Shown here: positions 33,146 through 44,245 of the stretch, piece by piece
How positions within the stretch are numbered: position 1 is the stretch's first letter
Layout of the letters: the number at the start of each line of letters is the position of its first letter
Source: Otatea glauca
Lineage: Eukaryota > Streptophyta > Magnoliopsida > Poales > Poaceae
Assembly (NCBI GenBank): GCA_036346275.1
Contig: CM070723.1
Coordinates: forward strand, 54,700,743-54,764,742
Reading direction: 5' to 3'
Length of the DNA: 64,000 nucleotides
Made by a program: the position numbers and the translations under genes
Notes under the pieces: model-generated
What the model was told of the DNA's origin: nothing
The model's database searches: none
The model's input: the letters and a program-made list of their open reading frames with translations, nothing else

Positions 33146-36100
33146 AAGGTTTATACTTTTTCCATACAATTTTAAGTAAGTTGCTCACTAGCTAGTTAAA
33201 TTACTCGTTTATTTCGTTATTTACTCTGATGTAAGGACTAATGACCGCATCATGCATGTGTATGTAGCTTCCATTGATTCTCGTAATAATTCATCCGTAA
33301 AAGAGCAAGATGTCGATCATGGATCCACCGGATAAACCTAAAAAGACTTTGAAGAGATGACACATTTAGTGAATGAGGCGTTCAAAAGATATTGTCAGAA
33401 GAGCTCGAGATACCGCCCATACCACAAATCCCTTACAATCCGTACGAAGTTTTCATGACGCACGAAAGGAATACTCTTATATCATATTTCATAGTAAATA
33501 GCTCCTTCGACGACATCTTAGTTCATTCGATTTTTGCAAAGTCACAAGCGGTAAAGGAACAAATTTATGTGGGTACTTCAGTGCCAAGACATGCGCAAAA
33601 TCTTATCATGCACAATAAAAGACAATGACGTAGAGGTCACCATGCTGACATGACACATTGATTCACACCACTCAATTTCTATATTCTCTCTTAATTTTGT
33701 TTTTTATACTTACAACGCCTCAAGTTGTCTACGGTAGGATCGCTTCCTTCAAATCCAAGGCATTTAGGGCCACTCGCCTACTTCATCATGAAGGAAATAA
33801 TCAACAAAATGGCGAGTTTTATGACGAAGACAACAACGATCCAAATCATCCATACTATTGTCCCAAATCACATGTCTTCAACCTCCAAGACCCGTAGGCT
33901 TCTAGTTTACCTCCACTAGTTTAGGCTTTTTACTTCAATTCTGCTTTCATTACAAAGTGTAAATAACTCTTTGTTCCTTTCAAATGAGAACCCCTTCTTT
34001 GCTAATGTCACTTCTTTTGTCGTTGGTTGTGGTAGTGTAGCATGTACTTTTGTCTTCTTCAGAACACACACATGCGAGTGACACTTCTAAATATACTTTA
34101 CGAGTGTAGCATGTACTTTCGTCAATGCCACTTCTTTTCTTAGTGGTTGTGCTAGTGTAGCATGTACTTTCTCGAGTGAATCATGCTTTTCTTGCTTATC
34201 ATGTCTGGTTTCTTCTTAGAAACAATTGCTCATCGTGGATCAAGTGCTTCACACACAAAAATAAATCTCAAAACCGAATAACTCTAGCATGGAGAAACTC
34301 ATGGCTCAAGAACGTAGGACGCACTCTTCGATGGGCTTAGTGTCATGGTCATCGATGAAGATAAACATCATGCGAATTTGGCAAGGTTTATGCTCAGAAC
34401 TCAAATTTTATGGTAAGCGCCATCAATTCCTGCCAAGAATCCATGTCTTGAGAATCATGCACAAGATGTAGGGAAGCTCTTAGTCACCGCTTGAAGTTAA
34501 AAAGTCTAACACCCATGATGCAGCGATTACATGCATGGTACATGGATCGATCCAACCAAGACGTACTCGAATGATGCGACCAAGACGCACTCCGAATGAT
34601 GCATGGTACACCCATGATGCAGCGATTACATGCATGGCACAAGAATATGGCATTATCTACATGCTATCGCAAATCTCGTGAAAAAGCAATTCAGTAAGAA
34701 CAATATCTTTTATATCCGAGTGGACACATCTTCATGCGTGTCGATGTGCAAATATAATTGCATCTAAGTTTCTTTTAGTCCGATTATCCAAAGAATAAAT
34801 TAAATGCATGACCTAGGCTACTCCTATCACTATAGCACAACAAGATAAATCAAGAACTAAAATTAGTAAATGGTATGGTGTAAAGTCTGCTATCCCTTGT
34901 TCTTGTTTGCAATTATGGATCTTCCATTTTGAAAATCATATCAGATTCTGCTTGTTTGGTGCTATGTCCATTGAAAGACCAAAATTGTTATTTTTACCAC
35001 ACATGATGAGATATTTGTTTGATCGACCTCAAGTGGCTTCTTTTGTTTGTGTAGACAATAGATCGTAAATGAGATCAAGGGTGTGACAGGAGATGGACAA
35101 CCAACACATCCTCGCAAATGAAAGAGAAGGAAGTCGTGTCATCTGTTGCGACAAGATTATCGACCTCTGTGGTCCCGGGATTGGATGCCAATGGCAAAAC
35201 TCCACACAGAGGTATGTTATGGAAAACATATTCCTATCTAATTTCTATGTCAAGTAAAAGTATAATTTATTACCCCGATTAGTCCAAATTGTCTTACGTG
35301 AAACAATTGAATCATCATCTGTGGCTTGGAAAAGGCAAGTCTACATTGAAGGGATGTACCATGTGATTGCAATTTACAACATTAAGAAAGGAAATTTTGA
35401 TTGAAGTGAGTGATAACATGAATGACATTTTAAGAATATCAACTTGGATAGAAGTCGGTGCTAGTATCCTCGCTCATCAATCTGAACGGATAATCCAGAT
35501 CATGAGCAAGACACCATTCCATGTTAGCACATATGATCCGGGTCAGATCCGGTTATGTTGGCTACTTGTTCCATTAGCGAGCATTGTCATACCTTAATAA
35601 ATAGCTTATTTGCAGTGTATATATGGTAATATGTCAAAACTATCATATAAAGGAATGCAATTTTGGGCTGTGTGCTATAAAATCATTAGCAAATGCATTA
35701 CTTTGATTGCTAGCACGTAGTTTCGTAATGTTGTAAATTGCAATCACAGTAGTTTCTTAATGTTGTAAATATCTAGACCTTCCATTTTTAGAGTGGGTTG
35801 ATCATTTGTTTGGTTTGTTACCAGACCCACAAAGTTAGCTTTGGTTTTTTTTTGACATGAAGATGGTGATTTCTTTTCTTTTAGACCTCGAGAGTGCCTA
35901 AAGAATTTGGGAAGCTAGTTTTAATTTGACCCCTTATGCTACAGATATATTATTTTCATCCGCTGGTCATTGATTATTTATTGTTTCTTTCCATAAATTC
36001 AGAACTTCTATCAGTACCCCTTTTTCTGAGTATCTCCTTTTCTTAGCAATGGGTTGATTTCATTTTGGAAGCGGTGCACATGGAAGAGTTGAGTGGTTTT

Positions 36101-36394
36101 CAGTTCCTTGAAGTTGCCAAAGAGTTGCATAAAAACCTTCAAGTGATTAGTAAGTAGATAGAATCTTAGCTATTTTGTGTTATCTCCAAGTCTTCTATGC
36201 CCAGTATCCAGTTTTCATCTCTCTTGTATGTGACAGTTTTTATAAAATGATTATGCTAATAAATCTTACATTTGAACTAGTGATGTCAACTGAAACAACA
36301 ATGTACATAAATCTCGCATGGCTAACGCTGCTCGAGGCTAGCCACAAATGCCGCTTTTTATTTTCGTGTGGATTATCGCGGTTTTAGCCAAAAC
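33146..36394. other. CACTA interior, no intact gene recognised
   Basis: AT-rich sequence with short frames (for example 33392-33628) that match nothing recognised. A phrase near 34480-34640 repeats sequence from 32695-32780 (AAGTTAAAAAGTCTAACACC, GCAGCGATTACATGCATGG), showing internal duplication of the second-gene region; GATGCAGCGATTACATGCATGG itself occurs twice there. Confidence 0.5.
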
Positions 36395-36830
36395 CGCTCT
36401 GACGTAATATCGCGACGGTTCTATCAAAAAATCGCCACGCGATAATAGTCCTACTAGTGACGGTTTTATATACAACCGCCATCGATAGTTTTATCGATGG
36501 CGATTGAGCCAAAACCGCCACTAATCATCCAAGTATCAGTGGCGGTTTTTGGGATAGAACCGCTACTGATATTTGAGTATCAGTGGCGGTTCTATTAAAA
36601 AACTGCCACTGATAGGACTATTATTAGTGGTGGTTTTTGGCTCGAACCGCCACTGATACCTGAATATCAGTGGTTGTTCTAGCCAAAAACCGCCACAGAT
36701 AGTGTTATTTGTGGCGGTTATAGAGCCACCACTGATAATCCTCAATTATCAGTGGCACTAAATCTGTGGCGGTTCAAAAACCGTCACTGATGGCAGTTAT
36801 GAATCGCCGCTGATGGCCTTTTTCAAGGTA
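36395..36830. repeat. Right subterminal repeats of CACTA element
   Basis: Repeats of TATCAGTGGCGGTT and AACCGCCACTGATA in both orientations, matching the left subterminal block. They end in the inverted terminus AAGGTAGTG at 36825-36833. Confidence 0.8.
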
Positions 36831-36909
36831 GTGTCAGCGACAGGAATTAAGAAAGGAGATAGCAACTGCGAGGACTAAACCGTTGGGCTTTTAATTGCTA
36901 CTTAGCTAC

Positions 36910-38404
36910 CGTGAAGACAGAGATGTGTTACGTGTGGACCGTGTTCTCAAAAGTCAAAATGTATCCTGTAAAATCATGTGCTGAAAAATTGGTTTAGTAA
37001 TAAAATTGACATTGCAAAGTGGTTGTGTTCATGGTATGTGATGTGCTTTTGCATTTGCTATTTCAGATGATTGATTGATATGCTTGTGATAGCATGGTAA
37101 TAGTTTTGCTTGATACGATGCGCTCGTGTGAGTGGTTGCATGGATTGATCTTGAGACAAGTCGTGGACTTATGCTCGTACACTGTTTTGTGTTTGTTCAT
37201 GTGCAGGTGTTGCTTGAGGGCGAACATGGTCGATGACGGGACTGGAACTAGGTTCGTGGATGAACTGAGGTTCGGGACTAGGTTCATGGAGGAATCGAGG
37301 TCTTGGTGGTCAAGGATGTCATACAGGACGTTCGGGCTAGAGAACGGTGCACATGAAGGCTAGTTAGTCACGTGAGTGCGGCAGGTGGGCCGTACACGTG
37401 CAGTTGTAATTGTTTGGGGCAGTTTGCATGTATTGGACCATGTTGAGCTAGGTGGATATGCATGCGAACTGTTGCTCATTATAAATAGGAGATAGATGTC
37501 TCCCGTTTAAGTGAGAGAGCTGAGTATTAGGGTTTGTACTCTTTTGTTTGGAGTACTGTAATCAGACTAGATAAAAAGAAATAAAAATCAATTTCTTCTT
37601 CCAGAGCTTTGCATCGCGGCCGGATTGCTTGGCGACTAGATAATTTTTGCGACGAGAGTGCACTTCCTGCGCCTGATAGTTCTTTGGCTTGAGGTGTTTT
37701 CCTGGCGGTCGTGATTCTCTAGCGCTTGCACCTCCTGCGGCTGGAAGTTCCTCACGGCCAGAAAATTCCTAGCGCTGCAGGACATCAAGCGACTAAAGCG
37801 AGGGAATTTCTGCGCTACAGTAGCCGTGATGCTACAGTGATTCACGAAGCTACAGCACTTCATCGCAATTCTCGGATCACTGTCCTTGCGTGGTTTGCTA
37901 CAGTATTCTGGTTTTTTGAGTTTGGTTGCCCGGTTTCCGTTTAGTAGATTGATTTATTGTCTCTCTTGATACAACGAGTTTAATCTTGATTTGATCCATC
38001 CAAACCTTTCTAGGGCATTAATTTAGTATTCCTCAAAGTTTTGTTGGTTAATCTTTTGTAGATTTTAATTAATCACGAAATTAGGGTTTGCTTGATTCTC
38101 GTCATAATCTGTCACAGCAAGTTTGAGGGATTTATAACTTTTGATCCGTAGATCCGATCGAGCTGATTCTTTTTTTGTTAGATGCTTATTGGAATATAGT
38201 TTCTTCCGTTAAAATTGCAGATCAATCCGACAGTTGGATCTTTAGAAATTCGCGATTTACCGAACATATCTACTCTGTTTTGTTGAATACGAAACAATTC
38301 TTTGAGTCCGAATTGGGGTGGATTTTTAGTAGATAAAAAATTTGATTTTAGCTTCCGCGCAATCATTCACCCCCTCTCTGATTGCTTAGTGTATATCGAT
38401 CCTA
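36910..38404. mobile_element. Insertion of about 1.5 kb in the A1 5' flank, LTR-like
   Basis: In unit 3 the sequence CTTTTACTACCGTGTCCATTC continues straight into the A1 promoter, whereas here TACCGTG and CTCCATTC are separated by this block. It contains a TATAAATAG box near 37484 followed by a GC-moderate transcribed-looking region, and ends near ATCGATCCTACA. The layout suggests a solo LTR, but clear TG...CA ends and a target-site duplication could not be assigned. Confidence 0.4.
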
Positions 38405-38544
38405 CATATCCTCTCCATTCATGTCCATTTCGCTAGTCTTCCAGTCAAAGAACAGGTGGTTGATAATCATGTCTGAACAAAGAGTATTTCGCGTCAGATA
38501 CGTAAATTCCTATCACCCCTTCTCTAGGTGAGAGAGGTTTCCCA

Positions 38545-38898
38545 ATGGAGACGCTCTTCGCTGCAATCGTAGGCGAACTTGCCAGCAGATCAGTCTCCTT
38601 CTTGATCGACAAGTACTTAAAGCCGCCGGCGCCGTCCAAGGTGGAGAGCCTGCGGGGACTACAGGGGATGCTGCTTCGGCTTCGCGTGACCGTCGAGGAG
38701 GCCGAGGGGAGGCACATCACAAGCCATGCCATGCTTCAACAACTGAACATTCTGAGAGAAGAGATGTACAGAGGCTGCTACGTGCTCGACACCTTCAGAC
38801 GCCAAGCACATGAAGAAGAAGACATGGCCGAAGGTCATGAAGTGAGTGACTCCTTAGCCCTGTCAAAATTCAATCCTGCCAAGCGCATTCGTTTATAT
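38545..38898 (+). pseudogene. A1-type NB-ARC pseudogene with internal deletion
   Basis: Starts like the intact A1 gene (TTTCCCAATGG, M-E-T-L-F-A-A-I-V-G-E-L-A-S-R-S) and follows it to about residue 117 (A-K-R-I-R-L-Y). It then jumps into sequence matching the A1 3' UTR (TATATGCTATTTGCTTATGT, compare 55507-55526). About 1.3 kb, including the whole NB-ARC domain, is missing. The open frame continues to 39000 by chance through UTR sequence. Confidence 0.88.
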
Positions 38899-38984
38899 GC
38901 TATTTGCTTATGTAATAAAGAAAGACTTATTTATGTATCTACTCTTTGGTTACCTTCGAGTCTTCTTTATATAATAAAGAACCC

Positions 38985-39171
38985 CCGGCAAACAATTTGA
39001 GTGTCCCTATGAATTATTAAAAGTTGGAAAGAGTACAGTTGATGAGCATGTTCGCTGTGAAGAAAGGGTGCTTAGCCAATTTTCTTGTATTATTTTTTGT
39101 AGTGAGAATGATTTTAGACAAGAAAAACCAGACACCCTAAGAGACCGAGGAGTAATCAAACATCAATGTAG
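38985..39171 (+). pseudogene. A2-type NB-ARC pseudogene (second copy), part 1
   Basis: Corresponds to 1235-1427: same abrupt start after the A1 3' UTR and the same deletion in the P-loop. It keeps G-V-I-K-H-Q-C just before the inserted block, which identifies the subtype as A2. Confidence 0.75.
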
Positions 39172-39843
39172 CCCAAACAGTTTCAAGAAGTTTTAGTGAG
39201 TTTTAACAGGTTCTATCAAGTTTCATCGGGAAAATAAACAAAGAGCGAATCACCCACATGCTCACCTACGGCCACCGTCCTACCCTTGTTACTCGCCAGC
39301 ACCATTGGCTCCTCCCCTTGCTTGTGAAAGGAGTGAAGATAGAGCTCGAAGTTGCTAGTGACACACGCAGTGGCAAAGTGGAGCCACAAGGCGACGTGGG
39401 CAGAGTCGGTGTTGGGTGACCCAAATGAGGAGGTAGGTAAGGGTCAAGCGATTTGACGGATCCTATTGCCAGCAATGCAAAAGACGATTGGATCTGTAGA
39501 TCAAGTCGTTGGCTTCCTTCTCCCACCATGTCGGTATCCACCCTCTTCTGCCTACTACAGCAACTCTGTATTGCCGATCGCCACCTACCAGGCTCTGATA
39601 GATGTCCGCTCTACGACCCAGATGAGGAGGCAGGAGAGAGTCATGGGATCTAGAGGATCCCGTCACCGTCGACGAGGAAGACGAACCGAATACGGTGAAA
39701 CCCGTCACTCCCCCCCCCAACATGCTAGCTCTGCCATGCTGGTAGCCGCCCTCTTCCGCCCACCACACTTCCTCCCTATAGTGCCGGTCACGGCGACCGT
39801 GAAGGTTGATGGTTGCTCCGTAGGGTTACATATATTTTCTCAA
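39172..39843. repeat. Composite insert in A2 pseudogene, second copy
   Basis: Collinear with 1428-2149, starting with AGTTTCA-type repeats and holding the same two internal direct copies (CACCATG(T/C)... and GATGAGGAGG landmarks). Shared presence shows that the insertion predates the duplication. Confidence 0.6.
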
Positions 39844-40114
39844 ATCATAATCAGGAGTCTATCTGACATGGTCTCAAAGTTTGGAACTACAAAATCTCAC
39901 CGTCTAAATTTTTTGTCTTCAAGGTGCTTGTGTTTGGAAGCTCGGATCCCGAAGACCAACCGAAGCTAGCATCCATCGCAATGGAGATATTTGAGGAGTA
40001 TTTTGGCCAAGAGAAATCTCAGGAATTCACTGGGCCTTTCATGGATACAAGCAGCATGCCTTACTTTCTTAGAGCTAATGATGGCCCACTGCATTGGCGA
40101 AGGTTTCTTGAATG
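39844..40114 (+). pseudogene. A2-type NB-ARC pseudogene (second copy), part 2
   Basis: RNBS-B to mid-C-terminal sequence (F-G-T-T, K-V-L-V-F-G-S-S-D-P-E-D-Q-P-K-L-A, then F-T-G-P-F and H-W-R-R). A deletion of about 30 bp near 39921 removes the Y-W-Y-F segment. The uninterrupted GAGATATTTGAGGAG at about 39984-39998 is the empty site for the Copia element at 2322. Homology ends near 40114 as in the first copy. Confidence 0.8.
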
Positions 40115-40785
40115 CTTCAAAATAGTAATCAAATACAGGAGCTGATTCTTGTATTTGATTAGTGGAATGCAGTTTATCAAACCAAATAGTAATCCATGAA
40201 CATCACTCAGAAGGATATCAAGTAAAATATCTCTTCCACATGGACGGTGCTCTTGGCTCGACGTGAGCGTATTTCTGGTCAATGTTGACTAGAAAGCTAT
40301 TAACGTGTTTAGTAGGCAGATCGGAGGGCTAAGTAACCCTGTCAACTAAAACCACTAGGTCCAGCCACTTATCTGGAAGGAAGGAAGACATATATGTTAG
40401 GTGTCGAATCTAATCTGCACATTTTTCTTCACAGCTTACATTTCAACCGTGGTGAAAAGAAATCAAAAAAGGAAGGAAAAAAATATATAATAGTCTGCTT
40501 CCCCACGCTTAGAGAAACACGCAAACTTGAAACCAGTCAAAGACTTCACACTGGCCATGCGAGATTTCGAGTGCATCACCAACAATTCTAAGGGCTATGC
40601 GTAGAAAAGGACTTCGATCAGTTCAGTGGCACAGAGCAAAGGCCCCAATGCTCAGTAATTCATTAGGTGAGTCCTCTAAAAAGTTTCAGATTACATGGTT
40701 TCTTCTCTCAGCTCTTGGTGATTGATCCATTGAAGCACCTACCTGTAAGGACTAAGGATTAGGAGATCCAGGACCCCCAACATCT

Positions 40786-42288
40786 ATGGAGATGATTGTG
40801 TCTGCAATTATGGGTGAACTTGCCGGTAGATCCATATCTTTCCTTATCGAAAAATTCTTGAAGCCGATTGCTCCATCCATGGAGGAGAGACTGCACGGCC
40901 TGCAACGGCTGCTGCTACGAGTTCGTGTCATCGTCGAGGAGGCAGAGGAACGGCACGTCAGGAACCAAGCTATGTTGCAGCAGCTGAACACACTGAGGAA
41001 GGAGATGTACAGAGGGTATTACACGCTTGACAGCTTCAGATGCCGAGCACACGAAGAAGACAAGGTAAAAGATCATGAAGTGAGTCACTCTTTTGCCCCA
41101 TCTAAGTTCAATCCTTCCAAGCGTGTATGTTTCTGTAGTGGCAGTAGTCAGAGTGTACACGGGCTTCTAGAGCAAGTTCTTGGCAGCCTAGAACATACTA
41201 TTGGAGGTCTGAGTGAGTTTGTCATGTTCCTAAATAGATGTCCTCGTCTGCACCGCCAGCCGTACAGCATGTATTTGCTTTTGAACAAGTGCATGTTCAG
41301 CCGCCAATTCGAGATGGAACACACCATAAATTTCCTGTTGCAAGCGGAGACTCCCGGTGCTCAAAATCCGGGTGTTCTGCCGATCATTGGTCCAGGAAAA
41401 GTTGGAAAGAGCACCCTAATCGAGCATGCTTGCAACGATGAAAGGGTGCGTAGCCACTTCTCTCAAATTTTGTGTTTTAGTGGAGATGACCTTAAAGATG
41501 GAAGTGCAGTGACTCTAAGAGATGGAGGTATAGTCAAGCATCAAAACCGTAACGTGGATGGAGAAAGGACATTGATCGTCATTGAACTAGATGGGGATAT
41601 TGACGAGTGTGTGTGGGAAAGGTTGTATTCAGCTTCAAAAGGTCGCCTTGCAAGTGGTAGTAAAATTATAGTAGCAAGTCGATCTGAAAAAATTGCGAGT
41701 TTTGGAACTGCACAAGCCCTTAGAGTACGATTCTTTACTCCAGAAGAATACTGGTACTTCTTCAAGGTGCGTACGTTTGGAAGTATGGATGCGGAGGAGC
41801 ACCCAAAATTGGCATCAATAGCCATGGACATGGCCAGGGAGATGAATGGGTGTTTCATGGGTGCAACCGTCTGGAGTGGACTACTGGATGCAAATTTTAA
41901 TCTCCATTTCTGGAGCATGGCTCTTGCAAGCCTCAGAGAATTCAAGCAAAAGAACCTCCTACTGCATGGGGCAGATAAGTTTGCTGATCCTTGGCAAGTG
42001 GTGGAACCAGTATATCTTAGAAGAGTAAACAGAGCTTCTTCTGAATATCTTATGATTCTTGATGACTATCAGATAGGTTCTGCGCAGACCTTGGCTCAAA
42101 GTGAAGCAGAATGTTCCAAGATGAGTGTGCAAGATCTTTTATATCGAAGTGTGTGGCCTCAAGGGAAATTCAAGGTACTTGCATGGAGATCTCACCTGCC
42201 ACCTTACTACAACTACATGTTTACCTGTGAGATACGGAGGCCACAGCGTATGGTCGCCGGGAAGAAGCGCTTTCAGAAGAATAATTAG
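40786..42288 (+). CDS. NB-ARC-like resistance protein without LRR, subtype B
   Basis: Single-exon frame of 500 residues starting M-E-M-I-V-S-A-I-M-G-E-L. Residues 1-92 form the Rx-like helical domain (G-E-L-A-G-R-S, V-E-E-A-E-E-R-H). The P-loop G-P-G-K-V-G-K-S-T is at 202-210. Kinase-2-like L-I-V-I-E-L-D-G-D-I-D spans 263-273, without the canonical double Asp after the hydrophobic strand. RNBS-B G-S-K-I-I-V-A-S-R is at 291-299. An RNBS-C-like E-Y-W-Y-F-F-K-V-R-T-F is at 321-331. The GLPL position (about 354-360) reads N-G-C-F-M-G-A. The C-terminal module has V-Q-D-L-L-Y (448-453), P-Q-G-K-F-K-V-L-A-W (458-467) and L-P-P-Y-Y-N-Y (471-477). No LRR or membrane segment is seen. A close paralogue is at 61033. 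Likely a defence-related NB-ARC relative; signalling ability unknown. Confidence 0.88.
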   Translation: MEMIVSAIMGELAGRSISFLIEKFLKPIAPSMEERLHGLQRLLLRVRVIVEEAEERHVRNQAMLQQLNTLRKEMYRGYYTLDSFRCRAHEEDKVKDHEVSHSFAPSKFNPSKRVCFCSGSSQSVHGLLEQVLGSLEHTIGGLSEFVMFLNRCPRLHRQPYSMYLLLNKCMFSRQFEMEHTINFLLQAETPGAQNPGVLPIIGPGKVGKSTLIEHACNDERVRSHFSQILCFSGDDLKDGSAVTLRDGGIVKHQNRNVDGERTLIVIELDGDIDECVWERLYSASKGRLASGSKIIVASRSEKIASFGTAQALRVRFFTPEEYWYFFKVRTFGSMDAEEHPKLASIAMDMAREMNGCFMGATVWSGLLDANFNLHFWSMALASLREFKQKNLLLHGADKFADPWQVVEPVYLRRVNRASSEYLMILDDYQIGSAQTLAQSEAECSKMSVQDLLYRSVWPQGKFKVLAWRSHLPPYYNYMFTCEIRRPQRMVAGKKRFQKNN

Positions 42289-42912
42289 TAGCTGACAATC
42301 CTTGTATATTTATGGAAGCTTAGCAGGCGACCTTAGTATCTTCGAATCTGATGTATGATGACATATCTGTAATTTAGAAGCTGAACATTTGTGAAATGAA
42401 AACATTCTACTCATCTTCTCAGAAAGAGCAAGAATGTTCTCCTAGTGTATATTTCTCCAGCAACATACAGAGGAAGTACGAGCTGGAATAAATTTGTGGA
42501 ACTGTGAGAAGGCCTACTACGGCCTCCCACCCCGCATGGGCACTCCACGTTCCCCACCCGAACTAGGGCCAATCGATGAAAGCAGGCAGCTACGAGAGCT
42601 GGGACCGAGCGGTGCGCACCTGAGAAGCCCTAGGCGAGCGGCGGCCGTGCAGCATGACGAGGAGGGGAGGGGACGAGGGCCGCCGAGCGGAGAAGCCATC
42701 GCTATGGGCCGCGCCGCCGCGGGCGGGCTGCGCCTGCGATCTGCCGATTTGGGCGGCTGAAGACAGAGGGCAGACTGGCTGCAGCGCCGACAGCTGGTTG
42801 TATATTTATCAATTCTTTGATTCTTTAATTGATTCTTTGCTCCTTACTTCTTTTATTCTTTACTAGCATATAGCCATATATTGGTATATATTGTACATTT
42901 GGTATTTAGTAA
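42289..42912. repeat. B-gene 3' flank with a GC-rich insertion
   Basis: The flank matches 62536-62840, but about 300 bp of GC-rich sequence (about 42497-42790) is inserted after AGCTGGAATAAATTT. The flank then resumes with TATTTATCAATTCTTT. The insert has open frames on both strands but resembles no known protein. No clean target-site duplication was seen. Confidence 0.6.
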
Positions 42913-43169
42913 GAGTATGACTAGAGCATAGTATACCGTGCAGCGACATTTGGACGGGATATGTTGGCATCGTTGATCTGTTTTAATCGGACAATCTCAC
43001 GTGTGCCTTCCTTGTTGAGTCCGCATAGCCCGTTACCTCTGTCGGCCAGCATGAGGCCCCCTTGTCGTCCTCCTAAGCACGACAGCCTATCGTCATCCGC
43101 AAGCGCGAGCGAGGCCATTATTGATGCTCTCCTCTGTGGGCGGGCAGCCAGTTGTTGTCATCCACCATG

Positions 43170-43583
43170 TGCAAGTTTCATCAAGATTTGTAGTGTGCTT
43201 ATAAGTTTCATAACGTTTCACATATAGGTTTCATCAAAGATAACACTATGAAACTTGATGGATCTAATTTGGAAAAAAATCATGAAACCTAAGTGTGGAA
43301 CGTTGTGAAACTTGTAACTGAAACGTCGTGAAACTTCGCCTACACTGGTGAAACTTACTGAAACTTAGCTTGCACTAGTGAAACTTCGCCTACATGTAGG
43401 TTTCACAGATAGGTTTTACTCGGAAGTGTTTTTGCACATTTTTCACGAGGTTTATAGCTAGGTTTCATGATGGTTCAACTTCAAAAAAACAACTTCAAAA
43501 GTTTTAGAGAGATTCACCGAGTTTAAAAACTGAATAAAATCTATCGAAACTTAGTCGTGAGAGCTATTAAGAGCTGAAGAAAC
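43170..43583. repeat. GAAAC/GTTTC-rich repeat, left part
   Basis: The motifs GTTTCA and TGAAAC recur dozens of times in both orientations, with phrases such as GTGAAACTTCGCCTACA repeated. It continues on the far side of the CACTA element (47651-48130). A phrase at the break (AGCTATTAAGAGCTGAAGAAACTAA) is repeated at about 47889-47923 in uninterrupted form. Confidence 0.65.
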
Positions 43584-43599
43584 TAACACTACTACAGAA

Positions 43600-44245
43600 T
43601 TATACATCAGAATCGGTTCTTTTTTGGCATTACAGTCGGTTCTAGTAGCGATACGATGTCTTTAGATAGTGATGAGGTGGAGCTATCAGAGTCGGTTTTG
43701 GGCCCGATTGTGATAAAACCTCATTAGAATCGGTTCTTTGACGGAAACGATTGTGATGACCCCTTCATTAGAATCGGTTTTTTCAAGAAAGCGATTGTGA
43801 TGACCTCGTCATTAGAATCGGTTTTTTCAAGAAAGCGATTGTGATGACCTCGTCATTAGAATCGGTTTTTTCAAGAAAGCAATTGTGATGATCCCCTCAT
43901 TAGAATCGGTTCTTGTGTGGAACCGATTCTAATGAGGGCATCATCACAATCGCTTCCTTGGAAAAACCGATTCTAATGAGTGGGTCATCACAATCGCTTC
44001 TCTTAAAGAACCGATTCTATTGGTGTGGTCATTACAATCGCTTTCTTAAAGAACCGATTCTGATAATAAGTCATCAGAATCAGTTCCATATAAGAACCGA
44101 TTCTAATGATGGGTATCACAATCGCTTTCTTCAAAAAACCGATTCTGATGAGACGTCATCAGAATCGGTTATATACATTAGAACCGATTCCAATTATGTG
44201 GTTATCAGAATTAGTTCGACGTAAGAACCGATTCTGATGACCCAT
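43600..44245. repeat. Left subterminal repeats of the 4.1-kb CACTA
   Basis: A 44-bp period is seen at 43767, 43811 and 43855 (ATTAGAATCGGTTTTTTC). After about 43915 the motif runs in the opposite orientation (GAACCGATTCTAATGA), so the block is a large imperfect inverted repeat. Confidence 0.75.

Larger units (their letters stand above)
19011..36833 (+). mobile_element. CACTA (En/Spm) transposon, 17.8 kb, with nested Gypsy element
   Basis: The left end reads CACTACGCCAAAAC and the right end ...AAGGTAGTG, flanked by the 3-bp duplication TCA (19008-19010 and 36834-36836). Subterminal repeats of TATCAGTGGCGGTT and its complement fill 19025-19350 and 36395-36830. The related site in unit 3 (about 53665-53690) lacks the element, and the flanks AAAAGTAG and AAAGGAGATAGCAACTGCG join there. 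Inside are TNP2-type transposase remnants, a second coding region, and a 10.8-kb Gypsy element. Without the Gypsy the CACTA is about 7 kb. It is not autonomous. Confidence 0.9.
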
